A stretch of 35,597 nt of DNA. It comes from an uncultured Christensenella sp. (lineage in GTDB: Bacteria > Bacillota > Clostridia > Christensenellales > UBA1242). How positions within the stretch are numbered: the stretch's first letter is position 1; the number at the start of each line of letters is the position of its first letter. The notes below the pieces were generated by a model. The model saw only the letters and a program-made list of their open reading frames with translations. It ran no database searches and was not told the DNA's origin. The DNA lies in the NCBI GenBank assembly GCA_910584815.1, contig CAJUBT010000014.1:2611-38207 (forward strand). Direction: 5' to 3'. Of this stretch, positions 17,307 to 25,879 are shown one piece after another. The position numbers and the translations under genes are program-made.

Positions 17307-17330
17307 AAATAAGAACATCTCTTCTTATTT
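17307..17330 (-). promoter_or_regulatory. Perfect inverted repeat in the gyrA upstream region
   Basis: AAATAAGAA (17307-17315) and TTCTTATTT (17322-17330) are perfect 9-bp arms with a 6-base spacer, 29 bases upstream of the gyrA ATG. No T-run follows, so it is not a typical terminator; an operator or a leader hairpin is more likely. gyrB has a palindrome of similar layout but different sequence. Confidence 0.45.
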
Positions 17331-17502
17331 TACTAGCATATTTTGGCGTTTTATTATGTAACATTTTTTTGTTGTGGTTTTTAATTTAAAAAATTTTGTG
17401 TTTTAATTGTTTGTTTTTGCAGAAATATAGTTCATTTTTTATTGTTTGTTTATGTATTTAAAAAAAGGGTTTATTAGTTAAAATTTTAAAAAGTTAAAAA
17501 GC

Positions 17503-17793
17503 TTATAAATTATTTAATTTATTAAGAGTTCTTGCCATTTTTTGCTGCCTGATTTTTGTAACTTCTGCCTCTCCAAAGTAGGCTTGCATTTGTTCAACCA
17601 TATTTAAAACATCGGCAATTTCTTCTATAACATTGTTTTTAACTTCCTGTGGGGCGTTTTCTTTTCCAAACCTTGCATACTTGCATAAAGCTTTTGTTAG
17701 TTCACTCATTTCTTCAATGCACACATTGCTTTGAGCATCATACCCCCACGCTTCTAAAAACTTGTTATAAAATTCGGTATAATCTTGTTCCAA
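17503..17793 (-). CDS. MazG-like nucleotide pyrophosphohydrolase
   Basis: This is a 96-residue all-alpha NTP pyrophosphohydrolase domain protein. The metal-binding signature is visible as IEEMSELTKAL (ExxE type, about 26-36) and EEIADVLNMVEQ (ExxD, about 73-84). Such enzymes hydrolyse NTPs or damaged or excess dNTPs to the monophosphate and pyrophosphate. The start is TTG (MEQDYTEF): GGGGAG lies nine bases upstream and no in-frame ATG is available. It is the last gene between gyrB and gyrA and lies about 157 bases after another MazG-like gene. Substrate specificity cannot be predicted. Confidence 0.85.
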   Translation of the reverse strand: MEQDYTEFYNKFLEAWGYDAQSNVCIEEMSELTKALCKYARFGKENAPQEVKNNVIEEIADVLNMVEQMQAYFGEAEVTKIRQQKMARTLNKLNNL

Positions 17794-17949
17794 TTGCTTT
17801 TTCTCCCCTCTTGTGTGGGTTTAGTAGTTAAAAAACTTTAATTTTAAAACCCTCAAAACTATTTTAAACTAACGCATTTAATAAAAGCATTTTTACTTAA
17901 TTTTAAAACATAAATTTAATGGTTTTTAATTGAGTTAATATAAAAAACT

Positions 17950-18270
17950 TTACTTAACCCCTTTACCTTTAACTAAAACTCCATTTACTTTTTCGTAAGT
18001 TCTTTTTTTATTTTTATCAAGTTTCTTTAAAATTTCTTGCTCTAAACTAATGCCTTTAATTTCACACAAACCAAGAATGTAAATGCAAATGTCGGCAAGT
18101 TCTTCATTAAAATTATCTAGTCCTTTATAGTAAGCATCAAAAGCTTCGGCAACTTCTCCGTGAATATGGCAAAAAGTTCTGTAAATGTTTTCTCTGCTAT
18201 CACTTGCATCAAAGCCTTTATCTAATTTGTTTTGATAAATTTCCTTTTGTAAGTTATCTAGGTCAATCAT
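17950..18270 (-). CDS. MazG-like nucleotide pyrophosphohydrolase (second copy)
   Basis: This 106-residue protein carries HGEVAEAFDAY (ExxE, about 36-46) and EELADICIYILGL (ExxD, about 55-67), the metal-binding helices of MazG-type pyrophosphohydrolases. It is clearly diverged from the neighbouring 96-residue protein, so the two are not a recent duplicate. Its ATG lies inside the end of the preceding 2-TM gene (8-base overlap), so the two are probably translated together in the gyrB transcript. A likely role is clearing non-canonical or excess nucleotides; the exact substrate is unknown. The C-terminus is lysine-rich. Confidence 0.85.
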   Translation of the reverse strand: MIDLDNLQKEIYQNKLDKGFDASDSRENIYRTFCHIHGEVAEAFDAYYKGLDNFNEELADICIYILGLCEIKGISLEQEILKKLDKNKKRTYEKVNGVLVKGKGVK

Positions 18271-18628
18271 TTTTAATTTTTTTCTCCCAAATTTTTCTTA
18301 TGAATTTTAAAGAAAGCGTTGATAGTGTAAAACCTATTACTGGAACAAACGATGTGAAAATTATGGCAACTGTGGTTAGGTTTCTAATTAACAAAGAATA
18401 AATTAAAACAATAAGATAGGTCATAAGACAAATGCAAATTTTTCTGGTTATAGAAGTTTCCCATTTCTTATCTAGTTCCACTTTTTTGTTTCTAATTTGA
18501 ATTGCTCTAATGTCTTGTTTTAAACTTCTTATTTCTGCTTCCATCGTATTCGTTTCTAATGGTTTTTCTTCAAAGTTAGCGGCTTCATTTTCGTTTGTTA
18601 CTACAAGTTCTTTTTTATCTTTTTTCAT
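18263..18628 (-). CDS. Conserved membrane protein with coiled coil and two helices
   Basis: This 121-residue protein has an acidic N-terminus, a heptad-like stretch (about 29-55) and two membrane helices (about 64-83 and 87-108) ending in a basic tail. The segment KKWETSITRKICICLMTY followed by a short loop and FVPVIGFTLSTLSL resembles a widespread uncharacterised family of small 2-TM proteins; I know of no assigned function. The ATG lies two bases after the gyrB stop, indicating translational coupling, and its end overlaps the next gene. Linkage to gyrase may simply be operon membership. Confidence 0.75.
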   Translation of the reverse strand: MKKDKKELVVTNENEAANFEEKPLETNTMEAEIRSLKQDIRAIQIRNKKVELDKKWETSITRKICICLMTYLIVLIYSLLIRNLTTVAIIFTSFVPVIGFTLSTLSLKFIRKIWEKKIKND

Positions 18629-18630
18629 AA

Positions 18631-20586
18631 CTATACATCAAGTTCCTTAACAATGGTTGCGTTTTGTTCAATAAACTCTCTTCTAAGTTCTGGGTTTTCT
18701 CCCATAAGGGTGTTAAACACTTCATCTGCCTCAACAGCATCTTCCATTTTAACTTGTAAAAGGGTGCGATGTTCTGGGCTCATTGTGGTTTCCCATAATT
18801 GTTCGCTAGTCATTTCACCAAGACCTTTATAGCGTTGAATTTCAATGTTTTTGTTACCAATTCTGTCAAGTTCAGCATTAAGTTCATCATCACTATAAAA
18901 ATAAGTAACTTCCTTACCGCGAGCTATTTTATAAAGTGGTGGTTGTGCAATATATACGTGACCTTTTTCAACAAGTGGGCGCATAAATCTGTAGAAGAAA
19001 GTTAAAAGTAAAATTCTAATATGGCTGCCATCAACATCAGCATCGGTCATACAAATAATTTTATCATAACGCAATTTTTCTTCGTTAAATTCGGCATTAA
19101 TTCCGCAACCGAAGGCGGTTATCATTGATTTTATTTCTTCATTTTCAAGAACTCTTGCAAGACGGGCTTTTTCAACATTCAAAATTTTACCTCTAAGTGG
19201 TAAAATTGCTTGAAAGCGCCTATCTCTGCCTTGTTTTGCTGTTCCGCCAGCACTGTCACCTTCAACAATGTAAATTTCGCATTTCGAGGAGTCTTTTTCA
19301 GTGCAATCAGCAAGTTTACCTGGAAGAGTTGTGTTTTCTAAAACGCTTTTTCTTCTTGTAAGTTCTCTTGCATTACGAGCAGCTTCTCTTGCTCTTTTTG
19401 CGGTTATAGATTTTAAAATAAGTTCTTTTGCTATGTTTGGGTTTTCTTCTAAATAATCACTAAAACTATCAGTTAAAACTTTTTCAACAATAACACGCAT
19501 TTCGCTATTGCCAAGTTTTGTTTTAGTTTGACCTTCAAATTGAGGGTCTTGTAATTTAACGCTTATAACAGCAGTTAAGCCTTCGCGGCAATCTTCTCCA
19601 GTCAGTTTTTCGCTTGCCTTTAAAAGTTTATTTTTTTGTGCGTAATCAATTATAACTTTTGTTATAGAGTTTCTAAAACCAACAAGGTGGGTTCCACCTT
19701 CTTCGGTGTTTATGTTGTTTGCATAAGCGTTAACAATTTCGGTGTAACCATCGTTATATTGGAAAGCAATTTCAACTTCGTTAGTTTTGTTAACTTTATT
19801 TACATAAAAAGGTTGTGGGAAAAGGGTGTTTCTGCTTTTGTTTAAATACTCAACAAACTCAACTATGCCACCTTTAAAAACAAATTCATCACTTTTTTCT
19901 CTACCAGCCCTTTTATCTTCAAGGGTTATAATTAGCCCTTTATTTAAAAAGGCTATTTCTCTGAAACGAGCTTTTAAATTTTCGTAATTAAAATCGGTTG
20001 TTTCAAAAATTTCATCATCTGGCAAGAAAGTTACAGTTGTGCCTCTATCGGTTGTTTCTTCAACAACTTTTAGTGGGTATTCTGGTAAACCTCTGTGATA
20101 TTCTTGAACAAAGTGCTGTTTGTTTTGAAAAACATCAACTCTTAAATATTTGCTTAAAGCATTAACGCAGGATAAACCAACGCCGTGTAAACCACCAGAA
20201 ATTTTGTAGCCGCTGCCACCAAACTTGCCGCCAGCGTGAAGTTTTGTTAAAACAACTTCAACAGCGCTTTTGTTTTCCTTTTTATGTATGCCTGTTGGAA
20301 TACCTCTACCATTATCTTTAACAGTAACACTGCCATCGGCATTAATTGAAACATTAATTTCGCTACAGTGACCAGCAATGGCTTCATCAATACTGTTATC
20401 AACAATTTCTATAACAAGGTGGTGAAGACCTCTTTCATCTGTAGAGCCAATATACATACCTGGGCGTTTTCTAACAGGTTCCAAACCATCTAAAACTTGA
20501 ATGTCTTCTTCCGTATATTTTGTGGTTTTGGTTAAGGTTTCCTCTGAAACATCTTTAACTTCTTTATTATCTTTTTTAATAGGCAT
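18631..20586 (-). CDS. gyrB: DNA gyrase subunit B
   Basis: The 651-residue ATPase subunit of gyrase. The GHKL ATP site is shown by EIVDNSIDEA (catalytic Glu60, Asn64), DNGRGIPTG (Asp91) and GGLHGVGLS. The transducer domain contains GGTHLVGFR. The TOPRIM metal site is EGDSAGG (about 441) and DADVDGSHI (about 513), and the C-terminal tail has QRYKGLGEM. The length is standard for Firmicutes. AAAGGAAGC supports the start. recF lies 135 bases upstream in the usual recF-gyrB order. A perfect 10-bp inverted repeat lies 34 bases upstream of the ATG. A 2-TM gene follows after two bases. Confidence 0.98.
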   Translation of the reverse strand: MPIKKDNKEVKDVSEETLTKTTKYTEEDIQVLDGLEPVRKRPGMYIGSTDERGLHHLVIEIVDNSIDEAIAGHCSEINVSINADGSVTVKDNGRGIPTGIHKKENKSAVEVVLTKLHAGGKFGGSGYKISGGLHGVGLSCVNALSKYLRVDVFQNKQHFVQEYHRGLPEYPLKVVEETTDRGTTVTFLPDDEIFETTDFNYENLKARFREIAFLNKGLIITLEDKRAGREKSDEFVFKGGIVEFVEYLNKSRNTLFPQPFYVNKVNKTNEVEIAFQYNDGYTEIVNAYANNINTEEGGTHLVGFRNSITKVIIDYAQKNKLLKASEKLTGEDCREGLTAVISVKLQDPQFEGQTKTKLGNSEMRVIVEKVLTDSFSDYLEENPNIAKELILKSITAKRAREAARNARELTRRKSVLENTTLPGKLADCTEKDSSKCEIYIVEGDSAGGTAKQGRDRRFQAILPLRGKILNVEKARLARVLENEEIKSMITAFGCGINAEFNEEKLRYDKIICMTDADVDGSHIRILLLTFFYRFMRPLVEKGHVYIAQPPLYKIARGKEVTYFYSDDELNAELDRIGNKNIEIQRYKGLGEMTSEQLWETTMSPEHRTLLQVKMEDAVEADEVFNTLMGENPELRREFIEQNATIVKELDV

Positions 20587-20619
20587 ATCGATTTTGCTTC
20601 CTTTATAAAAAATTTACCT

Positions 20620-20645
20620 TTGCTATTTAAAATTATAAATAGCAA
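20620..20645 (-). promoter_or_regulatory. Perfect inverted repeat in the gyrB upstream region
   Basis: TTGCTATTTA (20620-20629) and TAAATAGCAA (20636-20645) form 10-bp perfect arms with a 6-base spacer, between recF and gyrB. In the RNA it would be a hairpin ending 34 bases before the gyrB ATG. A short T-run follows after about eight bases, so a weak attenuator is possible; an operator is the alternative. Confidence 0.45.
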
Positions 20646-20721
20646 TTTGCTTTACAATATATTAATATAATAATTGTTATATATAATATAACATAACTAA
20701 AACAAAAAACAAATAGATTTT

Positions 20722-21816
20722 TTAAAGTTTTTCGGTAATAACCGCATTTTTAACATTAAAAATTGCACTTTCTTCATCTAATTTTCTGGAAAACTTTGTT
20801 GTGGTTAAAATGGTTTGATAGTCCTTAATTTCGTTTAAAAGGTTTTTACATCTTTTTGGGTCTAGCTCGCTTAAAACATCATCCAGTAATAAAATAGGTT
20901 TTTCTCCAAGCACCTTTTCAAACAACACAAGTTCAGCAATTTTAAGCGATAATGTGGCAAGCCTTTGTTGCCCTTGGGAGCCAAAGTTTCTTACATCTAT
21001 ACCGTTAATATTAATGGCAATATCATCTCTATGAGGGCCAATCGTTGTGTAGCCAAAATCGTAATCTTTTCGCAAAGTGTTTTTATAGCTTAAAAGTAGT
21101 TTTTCTTTTATCTCTTTTGTGCTTTTTAGGTTAATTCCTTGATAGCACACTTCCAGAAACTCTTTATTTGCGGTTATATTTGCGTGAACAGTCTTAGCGG
21201 GGGTTTTTATCTTCTCAATAAAATCAAGCCGAAAATAGATTATTTTGCTTGCAATATCTGCTAATTGTTCATCCCAAAGTTCAATTGTTTCCTTTAAAGC
21301 ATCAAAGTTTTTGGTTTCTTTTAGCAGTTTATTTCGCTCTTGAAGCACCTTTTCATATCTGCATAAAAGGTAAAAATAATTCTTATTAATTTGGCTAATA
21401 TCTATGTCCATAAACCTTCTTCTATCAGCTGGACCATCTTTCACAAGCCCTATTTCCTCTGGTGAAAAATAAACAACTGGCATTTCACCTATCAAATCGC
21501 CAATTTTTCTTATATTTAAACCATTAATTTTAATTGATTTATTTATGTTTGTGTTTAAAGTTGTTTCTATTGTTTCTTCTCTATATTGTTTTTTAACTTT
21601 TATATTTATTTTAGCGCGGTCTTTCCCCCACAAAATTAACTCTTTTTCTTTTGTTGTTTTAGGTGATTTACCTATGCTAGATAAATAAATACTTTCAAGA
21701 AAGTTTGTTTTACCCTGAGCATTGGAACCGCTAAAAACATTAAGATGAGGTTTTAAAACAACTTCACAAGATGAATAATTTCTAAAGTTTTCTAGTTTTA
21801 CAGATTGAATATACAT
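20722..21816 (-). CDS. recF: DNA replication and repair protein RecF
   Basis: This 364-residue ABC/SMC-like ATPase helps load RecA at gaps and stalled forks. It opens with the typical YIQSVKLENFRNY; Walker A is GSNAQGKTN (30-38), the ABC signature is FGSQGQQRLATLSL (about 272) and Walker B is ILLLDDVLSELD (about 304). The length matches the family. No Shine-Dalgarno sequence precedes the ATG; instead an extended -10 (TGGTATATT) ends only six bases before it, so the transcript may be leaderless. recF is normally downstream of dnaN; here it diverges from dnaA with a HAD gene and two large gaps between. Confidence 0.97.
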   Translation of the reverse strand: MYIQSVKLENFRNYSSCEVVLKPHLNVFSGSNAQGKTNFLESIYLSSIGKSPKTTKEKELILWGKDRAKINIKVKKQYREETIETTLNTNINKSIKINGLNIRKIGDLIGEMPVVYFSPEEIGLVKDGPADRRRFMDIDISQINKNYFYLLCRYEKVLQERNKLLKETKNFDALKETIELWDEQLADIASKIIYFRLDFIEKIKTPAKTVHANITANKEFLEVCYQGINLKSTKEIKEKLLLSYKNTLRKDYDFGYTTIGPHRDDIAININGIDVRNFGSQGQQRLATLSLKIAELVLFEKVLGEKPILLLDDVLSELDPKRCKNLLNEIKDYQTILTTTKFSRKLDEESAIFNVKNAVITEKL

Positions 21817-21822
21817 AAATTA

Positions 21823-21831
21823 AATATACCA
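21823..21831 (-). promoter_or_regulatory. Extended -10 of recF, start site at the ATG
   Basis: On the minus strand TGGTATATT (TGnTATATT form) ends six bases before the recF ATG at 21816. Transcription starting about seven bases downstream would begin at or beside the A of the start codon. No -35 hexamer or ribosome binding site is seen. Confidence 0.5.
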
Positions 21832-22863
21832 CAACCAAAAAAAATTTAAAAGATTATTTTTAAAACTTTTAAAAAAGTGGTTCTGACTATAATTATTTAT
21901 AGATGAACAGATTTTAAAAAGAGTTAATTTTATACTTAAATATAGTGATTTTATAATTAAATTATATTGTAAAAAGTTACATAAAAAATTAAACAATATA
22001 AAAATTAATATTAAAAACTAAAAATTTTATTAATTCAACTAAGGTTTAATATAATTTGATATTTTAAAACAGGCATTTTATGCCTTAATTTTATAAGTTT
22101 TAAATGTAACATTTTAACCCGAAAAATTAGCCCTATATATTTATGTTATTATATATAAGATATATATATTATATATATAATAAGAAAATTGCATTTTAAG
22201 CGTTACTTTTTTAGTGCCTAAAAGAAATAAAATTGTAAGTAATTTTTTTATAATTGAACATAAAAAACTTAAATGAATTCATTAAAAATTATTTTTAAAA
22301 GTTAAAAAAGCAATAAAAAAATTTTCTTTATGCTGGGTTTGCTTGTTTTTTTACATATAAAAAACTATAATTTTTAAACTATTTTAGCAAAAATTTAGCA
22401 AAGATTTTTATGTTTATAAAAAAATTTATGAAAATATATTTATGAAAAATTTTCAGTGTACTTTAAAATTAATTTAATTTTTAGGTAAAAAAGCATAAAA
22501 AGAGGGCAAATTTAAGGCTATTTTTTAAAATTATTAACAAATTTTAACCAAAATTTTTAATTTTAATTTTATTTTCATAAATATTTTTTAAGGTTAAAAT
22601 ATAATAAAAAAAGTTTTTAGTTATAAATTAATAACCTAAAACTAACATTTTTAACTTTTTTTTAGTTATAAATTTATAAACTTTTTAAGTAAATCAAAGT
22701 TAAATTTTAAAAAAATATTTTATGTTTTTTTAAAAAAATCTAAAAAATTTAAACTTTAAAAACTAATAAAAAAATACTTTATCAAAAAGATAAGGTATTT
22801 TTTGTTATTAAAGTTAATAGTAATTTAAAATTAATTTTTGTATAGACACAAGTTCAAATTGGT
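21832..22863. other. Long gene-free AT-rich region between recF and the HAD gene
   Basis: About 1 kb with no plausible reading frame on either strand. It includes a TA-dinucleotide-rich tract (about 22135-22185) and the terminator of the HAD gene at 22771-22803. No DnaA-box cluster was found here. It may be what remains of a lost gene or a structural part of the origin domain. Confidence 0.5.
22768..22805 (-). terminator. Terminator downstream of the HAD gene
   Basis: AAAATACTTTATC (22771-22783) pairs with GATAAGGTATTTT (from 22789) around AAAAA. On the minus strand one C-A mismatch interrupts the stem; on the plus strand the same position is a wobble pair. T-runs are present on both sides. 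Its position 60 bases after the HAD stop supports minus-strand use. Confidence 0.7.
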
Positions 22864-23727
22864 TTACTTAATAAAATAATTTAAAATTTCAATAACACCA
22901 TTTTCATCTACATTTTTGCCAATATAGAAGTGCTCGCTTGCTTTTGAAGAAACAAGCTCCTTAAGTTTTTGTGTTGCATTACCCATTGCGGCACCAAAAC
23001 CACAAAGGTCTATAAACTGCCAATCACTAGTGCTATCTCCCACTGCTAAAATATTTTCTAATGGAACATTTATATTTTTAGAAATTTCAATTGCACCTTG
23101 TTTTTTAGAAATATCTTTTGCTGTTATTATGCCAAATCGCAACGGATTTGCAATAGGGTGAATGCCCCAACTTAATGTTAAACCTGTGTTTAAATTTTCA
23201 AACATTTCCGTAAGCCTAATTTTATCTGCGTTTTCATTAATTGCAATGGGCATAATTTTAGTTATGTCAAGTTTCTCACTTTCTTTTACAATATCCTCTA
23301 ACTTAACAGGCTTATGTTGTAAAATATGGTTGTGTTTAGATGTTATAAAATTTTCTTGTGATTTTTGAATGTAATAATTATTAACAGTATATATTTCCAC
23401 ATAAACATTGTTTTCTATATAAGTTTGCAGAATCTTTTTTACCAAATTTTTGTTTAAAATATATTGCTTTACAATTTTATTTGTAACAGGATTAATTATA
23501 ACAGCACCACCATCCGCTATGTGGTAATTATCAAGGTTTGCATCCCTAATTATTTTTTCGATAGAAAAATAAGGTTTTGCTGTGCATAGGCTAATGGGTA
23601 TTCCTTTTTTTCTTATTTCCTTTAGTTTGCTTATTACATCACTATGTGGCCAAGGAGAATTAAAACCAATTTTTTCTCCTACTATAACACCATCAACATC
23701 TAAAATTATTCCTTTAATATCAGCCAT
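22864..23727 (-). CDS. HAD-superfamily hydrolase (Cof-like, subfamily IIB)
   Basis: This 287-residue cytoplasmic phosphatase-type protein has HAD motif I ILDVDGVI with nucleophile Asp10 and acid/base Asp12, motif II Thr in LCTAKP (about 49), a motif III lysine at about 208, and motif IV GDSTSDWQFID (Asp231, Asp235). The cap between about residues 85 and 200 fits the C2 type of Cof-like enzymes, which dephosphorylate sugar phosphates, phosphoglycolate or cofactors; the substrate is not predictable. The start has GAGGTGA three bases before the ATG and an extended -10 (TGATATAAT) upstream. It lies between recF and dnaA, where it is not normally found. Confidence 0.87.
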   Translation of the reverse strand: MADIKGIILDVDGVIVGEKIGFNSPWPHSDVISKLKEIRKKGIPISLCTAKPYFSIEKIIRDANLDNYHIADGGAVIINPVTNKIVKQYILNKNLVKKILQTYIENNVYVEIYTVNNYYIQKSQENFITSKHNHILQHKPVKLEDIVKESEKLDITKIMPIAINENADKIRLTEMFENLNTGLTLSWGIHPIANPLRFGIITAKDISKKQGAIEISKNINVPLENILAVGDSTSDWQFIDLCGFGAAMGNATQKLKELVSSKASEHFYIGKNVDENGVIEILNYFIK

Positions 23728-23743
23728 TTTTCACCTCGGTAAA

Positions 23744-23752
23744 ATTATATCA
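23744..23752 (-). promoter_or_regulatory. Extended -10 promoter of the HAD gene
   Basis: On the minus strand TGATATAAT is a consensus TGnTATAAT element, about 16 bases before the start codon and just upstream of GAGGTGA. No -35 is obvious. Confidence 0.6.
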
Positions 23753-24477
23753 TACTTCTTGCTTATTTATATTAAAAAGAAAGATATTTTAAAAAAATGT
23801 TTTAGCTCTAAAATTTAGCAAGTTTTTGTTTTATAAAAAAATATTTAATTTACAAGTTATTAATTTTAGTTTTTAAAATTTATGTTTTACATAAAAAACA
23901 AACTTTAGTTAAAATTAAAAACTTTTTAGTTACCAAAAAAATAAAATGGTAATTTATATTTTTCAATTTCAATGCTATGGTTATTTTTCAAAAGGTTTTT
24001 CTTTTAAATTTATTGTAAAAATGTTTTACATATTTTTGTTTATTTTACCACTTAGCATTTTGGTTTTGTTTTGTTAATTATTTTTTATATTAGTTCTTTA
24101 TAAAACCGTTTATTAGTTTAAACAATATAGAAAGTTTAAATAAAAAACATTAATGTTATTTATACTAAAACTTAAAATATTTTAAAAAATTTTTACTACT
24201 AAAAATATTATTTAAAAACACATAAAATTGTATTGTAAATTTTTTTTAATTAAAATTATTAAAAAAATGCAGTAAAAACAGCCTATTTTACACAAAAACA
24301 GGCTGTTTTTTAGATAATTTAATAAAAATTTAAAAATTTAATATAAAAAACAAAAATTTTTACATTTCAAAAAAGACTATTTTTAAAAATATAAATTATT
24401 AAATTTCAATGTAATTTAGTTAAAATAAAAAGCTATTTTTAAAATATTTGTTACATTAAACTACTAAAACGCTTACC
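23753..24477. other. Intergenic region between the divergent HAD and dnaA genes
   Basis: About 725 bases without a plausible gene and without DnaA-box matches that I could find. It contains a strong hairpin terminator (24274-24311) with no obvious gene to serve, and a short inverted repeat TTACCA/TGGTAA near 23930-23952. Gene direction switches from minus to plus across this region. Confidence 0.5.
24274..24311. terminator. Strong orphan terminator upstream of dnaA
   Basis: AAAAACAGCCT (24274-24284) pairs with AGGCTGTTTTT (24300-24310) over a 15-base loop, followed by T on the plus strand and by A/T-rich sequence on the minus strand. It lies between two divergent genes, so neither needs it; an unseen small RNA or a lost gene could explain it. 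Confidence 0.75.
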
Positions 24478-24506
24478 TTGACAAATTATATATATTATAG
24501 TAATAT
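24478..24506 (+). promoter_or_regulatory. dnaA promoter
   Basis: A perfect TTGACA (24478-24483) and TAATAT (24501-24506) are 17 bases apart. The ribosome binding site AAGGGGGC at about 24521 and the ATG at 24533 follow directly. No DnaA-box match overlaps it, so classic DnaA autorepression is not evident. Confidence 0.9.
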
Positions 24507-24532
24507 ATTAATATAATTTAAAGGGGGCTTAA

Positions 24533-25879
24533 ATGGATAATTTTTTAACAAAATGGAATGAAGTTTTAAAGGATATGGAAAACCTTGTAACTGCAGTTAG
24601 TTACGATTTATATATAGAAACTTTAGAACCAATTAAAGTGGAAAACAACAGGCTTGTTTTACTTGCATCAACAGCAACAACAAAAAAACAGTTGCTTAAA
24701 CTACATAAGGAAAAACTTCTTTCTACAGTACAAAATCATTTTGACAATGTTGATGACATTATTGTTCTTGACCCAACAGAAAAAGATAGTTTTCTTGAAG
24801 ATGTTAAGGAAGCGGAAAAAATTCTTGAAACAGAACAAGTTTTAAATGAAAAAAACAAACTTAACGAAAAATATACTTTTGAAAATTTTGTTGTTGGCAA
24901 AAGCAACCAAATTGTTTATTCTGCAGCAATTAATGTTTCAAAAAATCCTGGTAAAAATTTTAACCCTCTGTTTATTTATGGTGGTGTTGGTTTAGGTAAA
25001 ACTCACCTACTTCACGCCATTGGCAACTACATTAGAAAAAACAACAAAACCATTAAACTTTTGTATGTTACTTGCGAGCAGTTTATGAATGCTTTTACAA
25101 AAGCTTTAAAAGAAAAAAACATTGAAGCTTTTAGGCAAAGGTATCGCGAAGTTGATGTTTTAATGGTTGATGACATTCAGTTTATTTCCAACAAAACAGG
25201 AACACAAGAAGAATTCTTCCACACATTTAACGACCTTTATCAAAACAACAAGCAAATTATTCTTGCTAGCGACAAACACCCTAGAAATATAGAGGCCCTT
25301 GAAGAAAGGCTAAGGTCTAGGTTTGCAGGGGGGCTTATTCAAGACATTCAAAAACCAGATTTTGAAACTAGGCTTGCAATTTTACAAAAAAAGGTTGAAA
25401 TTGAAAATTACACTGTAGATAGTGATGTTTTAGAATATCTTGCTGAAAAAATAGACACAAACATACGAGAACTTGAAGGAAATTTGAATAAAGTTGTGTC
25501 TTTATCCATTTTAATTGGCAAAAACAATGCAACTATGCTAGAGGCAGAAGAAGCATTAAGAGATATAACCTCTTCTCAGGCACAAAATTTAACAATAGAC
25601 AAAATTATGGATGTTGTTTGCAATTATTACAAGGTTAAAAAAGTTGACCTTGTTGGCAAAAAGAAAAATAAAGAAATTGTAGACCCAAGGCAAATTTGTA
25701 TTTACCTTATTACAGAACTAATTGATGTTCCACTTATGACCATTGGAAATGCCTTTGGAGGAAGAGATCACACAACAATTATGCACGCTAGAGACAAAAT
25801 TGCACAAAATATTAAGGTAGATAAATCTCTTAAAACCAATGTTGAAGACCTAATTGCTATGATAAAAAGCGATAATTAA
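24533..25879 (+). CDS. dnaA: Chromosomal replication initiator DnaA
   Basis: This 448-residue AAA+ protein binds DnaA boxes and melts the origin. Domain I is about 1-80, followed by a short variable domain II. Walker A is GGVGLGKTH (150-158) and Walker B is VLMVDDIQF (209-217). The C-terminal DNA-binding domain IV carries DPRQICIYL and the signature GRDHTTIMHARDK (410-422). AAGGGGG gives a very strong ribosome binding site and a consensus promoter precedes it. The stop codon is built into a 10-bp inverted repeat. dnaN follows after a 601-base region that looks like oriC, an unusually long gap. Confidence is very high. Confidence 0.98.
   Translation: MDNFLTKWNEVLKDMENLVTAVSYDLYIETLEPIKVENNRLVLLASTATTKKQLLKLHKEKLLSTVQNHFDNVDDIIVLDPTEKDSFLEDVKEAEKILETEQVLNEKNKLNEKYTFENFVVGKSNQIVYSAAINVSKNPGKNFNPLFIYGGVGLGKTHLLHAIGNYIRKNNKTIKLLYVTCEQFMNAFTKALKEKNIEAFRQRYREVDVLMVDDIQFISNKTGTQEEFFHTFNDLYQNNKQIILASDKHPRNIEALEERLRSRFAGGLIQDIQKPDFETRLAILQKKVEIENYTVDSDVLEYLAEKIDTNIRELEGNLNKVVSLSILIGKNNATMLEAEEALRDITSSQAQNLTIDKIMDVVCNYYKVKKVDLVGKKKNKEIVDPRQICIYLITELIDVPLMTIGNAFGGRDHTTIMHARDKIAQNIKVDKSLKTNVEDLIAMIKSDN

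Noticed and set aside
22304..22344. Hairpin AAGCAA/TTGCTT flanked by A and T runs
   Set aside because: The stem is only six pairs with a 25-base loop and a mismatch before the T-run; too weak to call a terminator.
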